From Flavobacteriaceae bacterium UBA980 (GTDB lineage: Bacteria; Bacteroidota; Bacteroidia; Flavobacteriales; Flavobacteriaceae): a DNA stretch of 35,223 nucleotides. The stretch is from contig DBBQ01000018.1 of assembly GCA_002292265.1 (NCBI GenBank), forward strand, positions 1-35,223, written 5' to 3'. Below are positions 34,811-35,223 of this stretch, piece by piece (positions within the stretch are counted from its first letter, which is position 1; every line of letters starts with the position of its first letter). Made by a program: the position numbers and the translations under genes. The notes under the pieces were generated by a model. That model was not told the DNA's origin and made no database searches. It saw nothing but the letters and a program-made list of their open reading frames with translations.

Positions 34811-35223
34811 ATGGATTCTGACCAAACCCACGCCTACGCCAATGCACACAAAGAAATACCCGGAAACCCCTCTACCGCCAAGAGTAGTACACTGCAACTC
34901 AATACCCGAGAAAACGGGGAGACCTTAAGGGTTTTAACGGAGGAGCAATGGAACTTCTGGATACAAAAAGGCTATATAGTAATTAAAAATGCCATTTCTA
35001 GGGAACAAGCGGGAGAAACCGCTGCATTTCTGTGGACGTTTGAAGAAAAAAAACCCAAAGACCCCTCCACTTGGTACACAGCTCCTAGAGCAGAAATGCA
35101 AATGAAAGAGCTTGCGGGGACAGGCATGGTTGAGGTGTACAACAATCAGCATCTGTGGAACAATCGCCAATCTCAAAAGGTGTATGATGCATTTGTGGAT
35201 GTATGGGGTACGGAAAAGCTTTG
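34811..35223 (+). CDS. PhyH-like (phytanoyl-CoA dioxygenase family) protein, 3' end cut by window
   Basis: From ATG 34811 the frame is open to the right edge (137 full codons). The first 30 residues are polar and disordered-looking. Then LTEEQWNFWIQKGYIVIKNAI (about 42-62) is the start typical of PhyH-family iron/2-oxoglutarate dioxygenases, followed by SREQAGETAAFLW. Later residues (TWYTAPRAEMQMKELAG, and MVEVYNNQHLWNNRQSQKVY) also suit this family, where a short helix precedes the double-stranded beta helix. The HxD...H iron ligands would lie beyond the window. Substrates in this family are very diverse, so none can be given. It does not belong obviously to the efflux operon and may have its own promoter. 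Confidence 0.75.
   Translation, partial: MDSDQTHAYANAHKEIPGNPSTAKSSTLQLNTRENGETLRVLTEEQWNFWIQKGYIVIKNAISREQAGETAAFLWTFEEKKPKDPSTWYTAPRAEMQMKELAGTGMVEVYNNQHLWNNRQSQKVYDAFVDVWGTEKL

Noticed and set aside
1..35223. CRISPR arrays, tRNA or rRNA genes, insertion sequences, integrases
   Set aside because: I looked for spaced direct repeats, cloverleaf-like segments, transposase motifs and terminal inverted repeats by reading and found none I could support.

Overview
The window is about 35 kb of an AT-rich chromosome from a marine-type member of Flavobacteriia (Bacteroidota). The main evidence is the gliding and type IX secretion protein SprA, the alternative complex III (Act) operon joined to an aa3-type cytochrome oxidase, TonB proteins of the flavobacterial kind, the order maeB-ruvA-sprA-gcvH-vanZ-tonB-cyoE, and promoter-like elements of the Bacteroidota TAnnTTTG type. 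Nearly all intact genes are on the + strand. I identified the organism from gene families only, since no rRNA or tRNA gene is present.

Layout. 1-6503: the 3' part of an actABCDEF operon (actC cut by the left edge, then actD, actE, actF) running into coxB and coxA, closed by a strong terminator at 6523-6553. 6610-8589: ruvB and queG. 8570-9372: a scar with no intact gene, holding a decayed minus-strand LacI-type regulator and the orphan 3' end of a plus-strand gene. 9501-10835: a vanadium-haloperoxidase/PAP2-type lipoprotein. 10820-11034: a structured intergenic region with a terminator-like hairpin that reads best on the minus strand. 11035-22141: maeB, ruvA, sprA (2481 codons, TTG start), gcvH, vanZ. 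22194-23706: two tandem tonB copies, the second broken by two small indels.

23741-28849 is a second respiratory block: cyoE (heme O synthase), two subunit III-like proteins, a subunit IV-like protein, a cysteine-free Sco-like protein, a true Sco protein, a DUF420/CtaM-like protein and a small CxxC membrane protein. Together with the first block it supplies most of an aa3 oxidase and its copper and heme assembly factors, but the genes are split into two loci about 17 kb apart. Electrons would pass from quinol through Act complex (ActE is a mono-heme lipoprotein) to the CuA subunit CoxB and on to CoxA.

28934-34733 is a tightly overlapping tripartite efflux operon of MacAB-TolC type: ATPase, two different FtsX/MacB permeases, a membrane fusion protein and an outer membrane channel. 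At the right edge a PhyH-like dioxygenase gene begins and is cut by the window.

Most of the window is ordinary core genome. The parts most worth a second look are the LacI scar, the frameshifted tonB copy, the structured element before maeB, and the small Sco-linked proteins.
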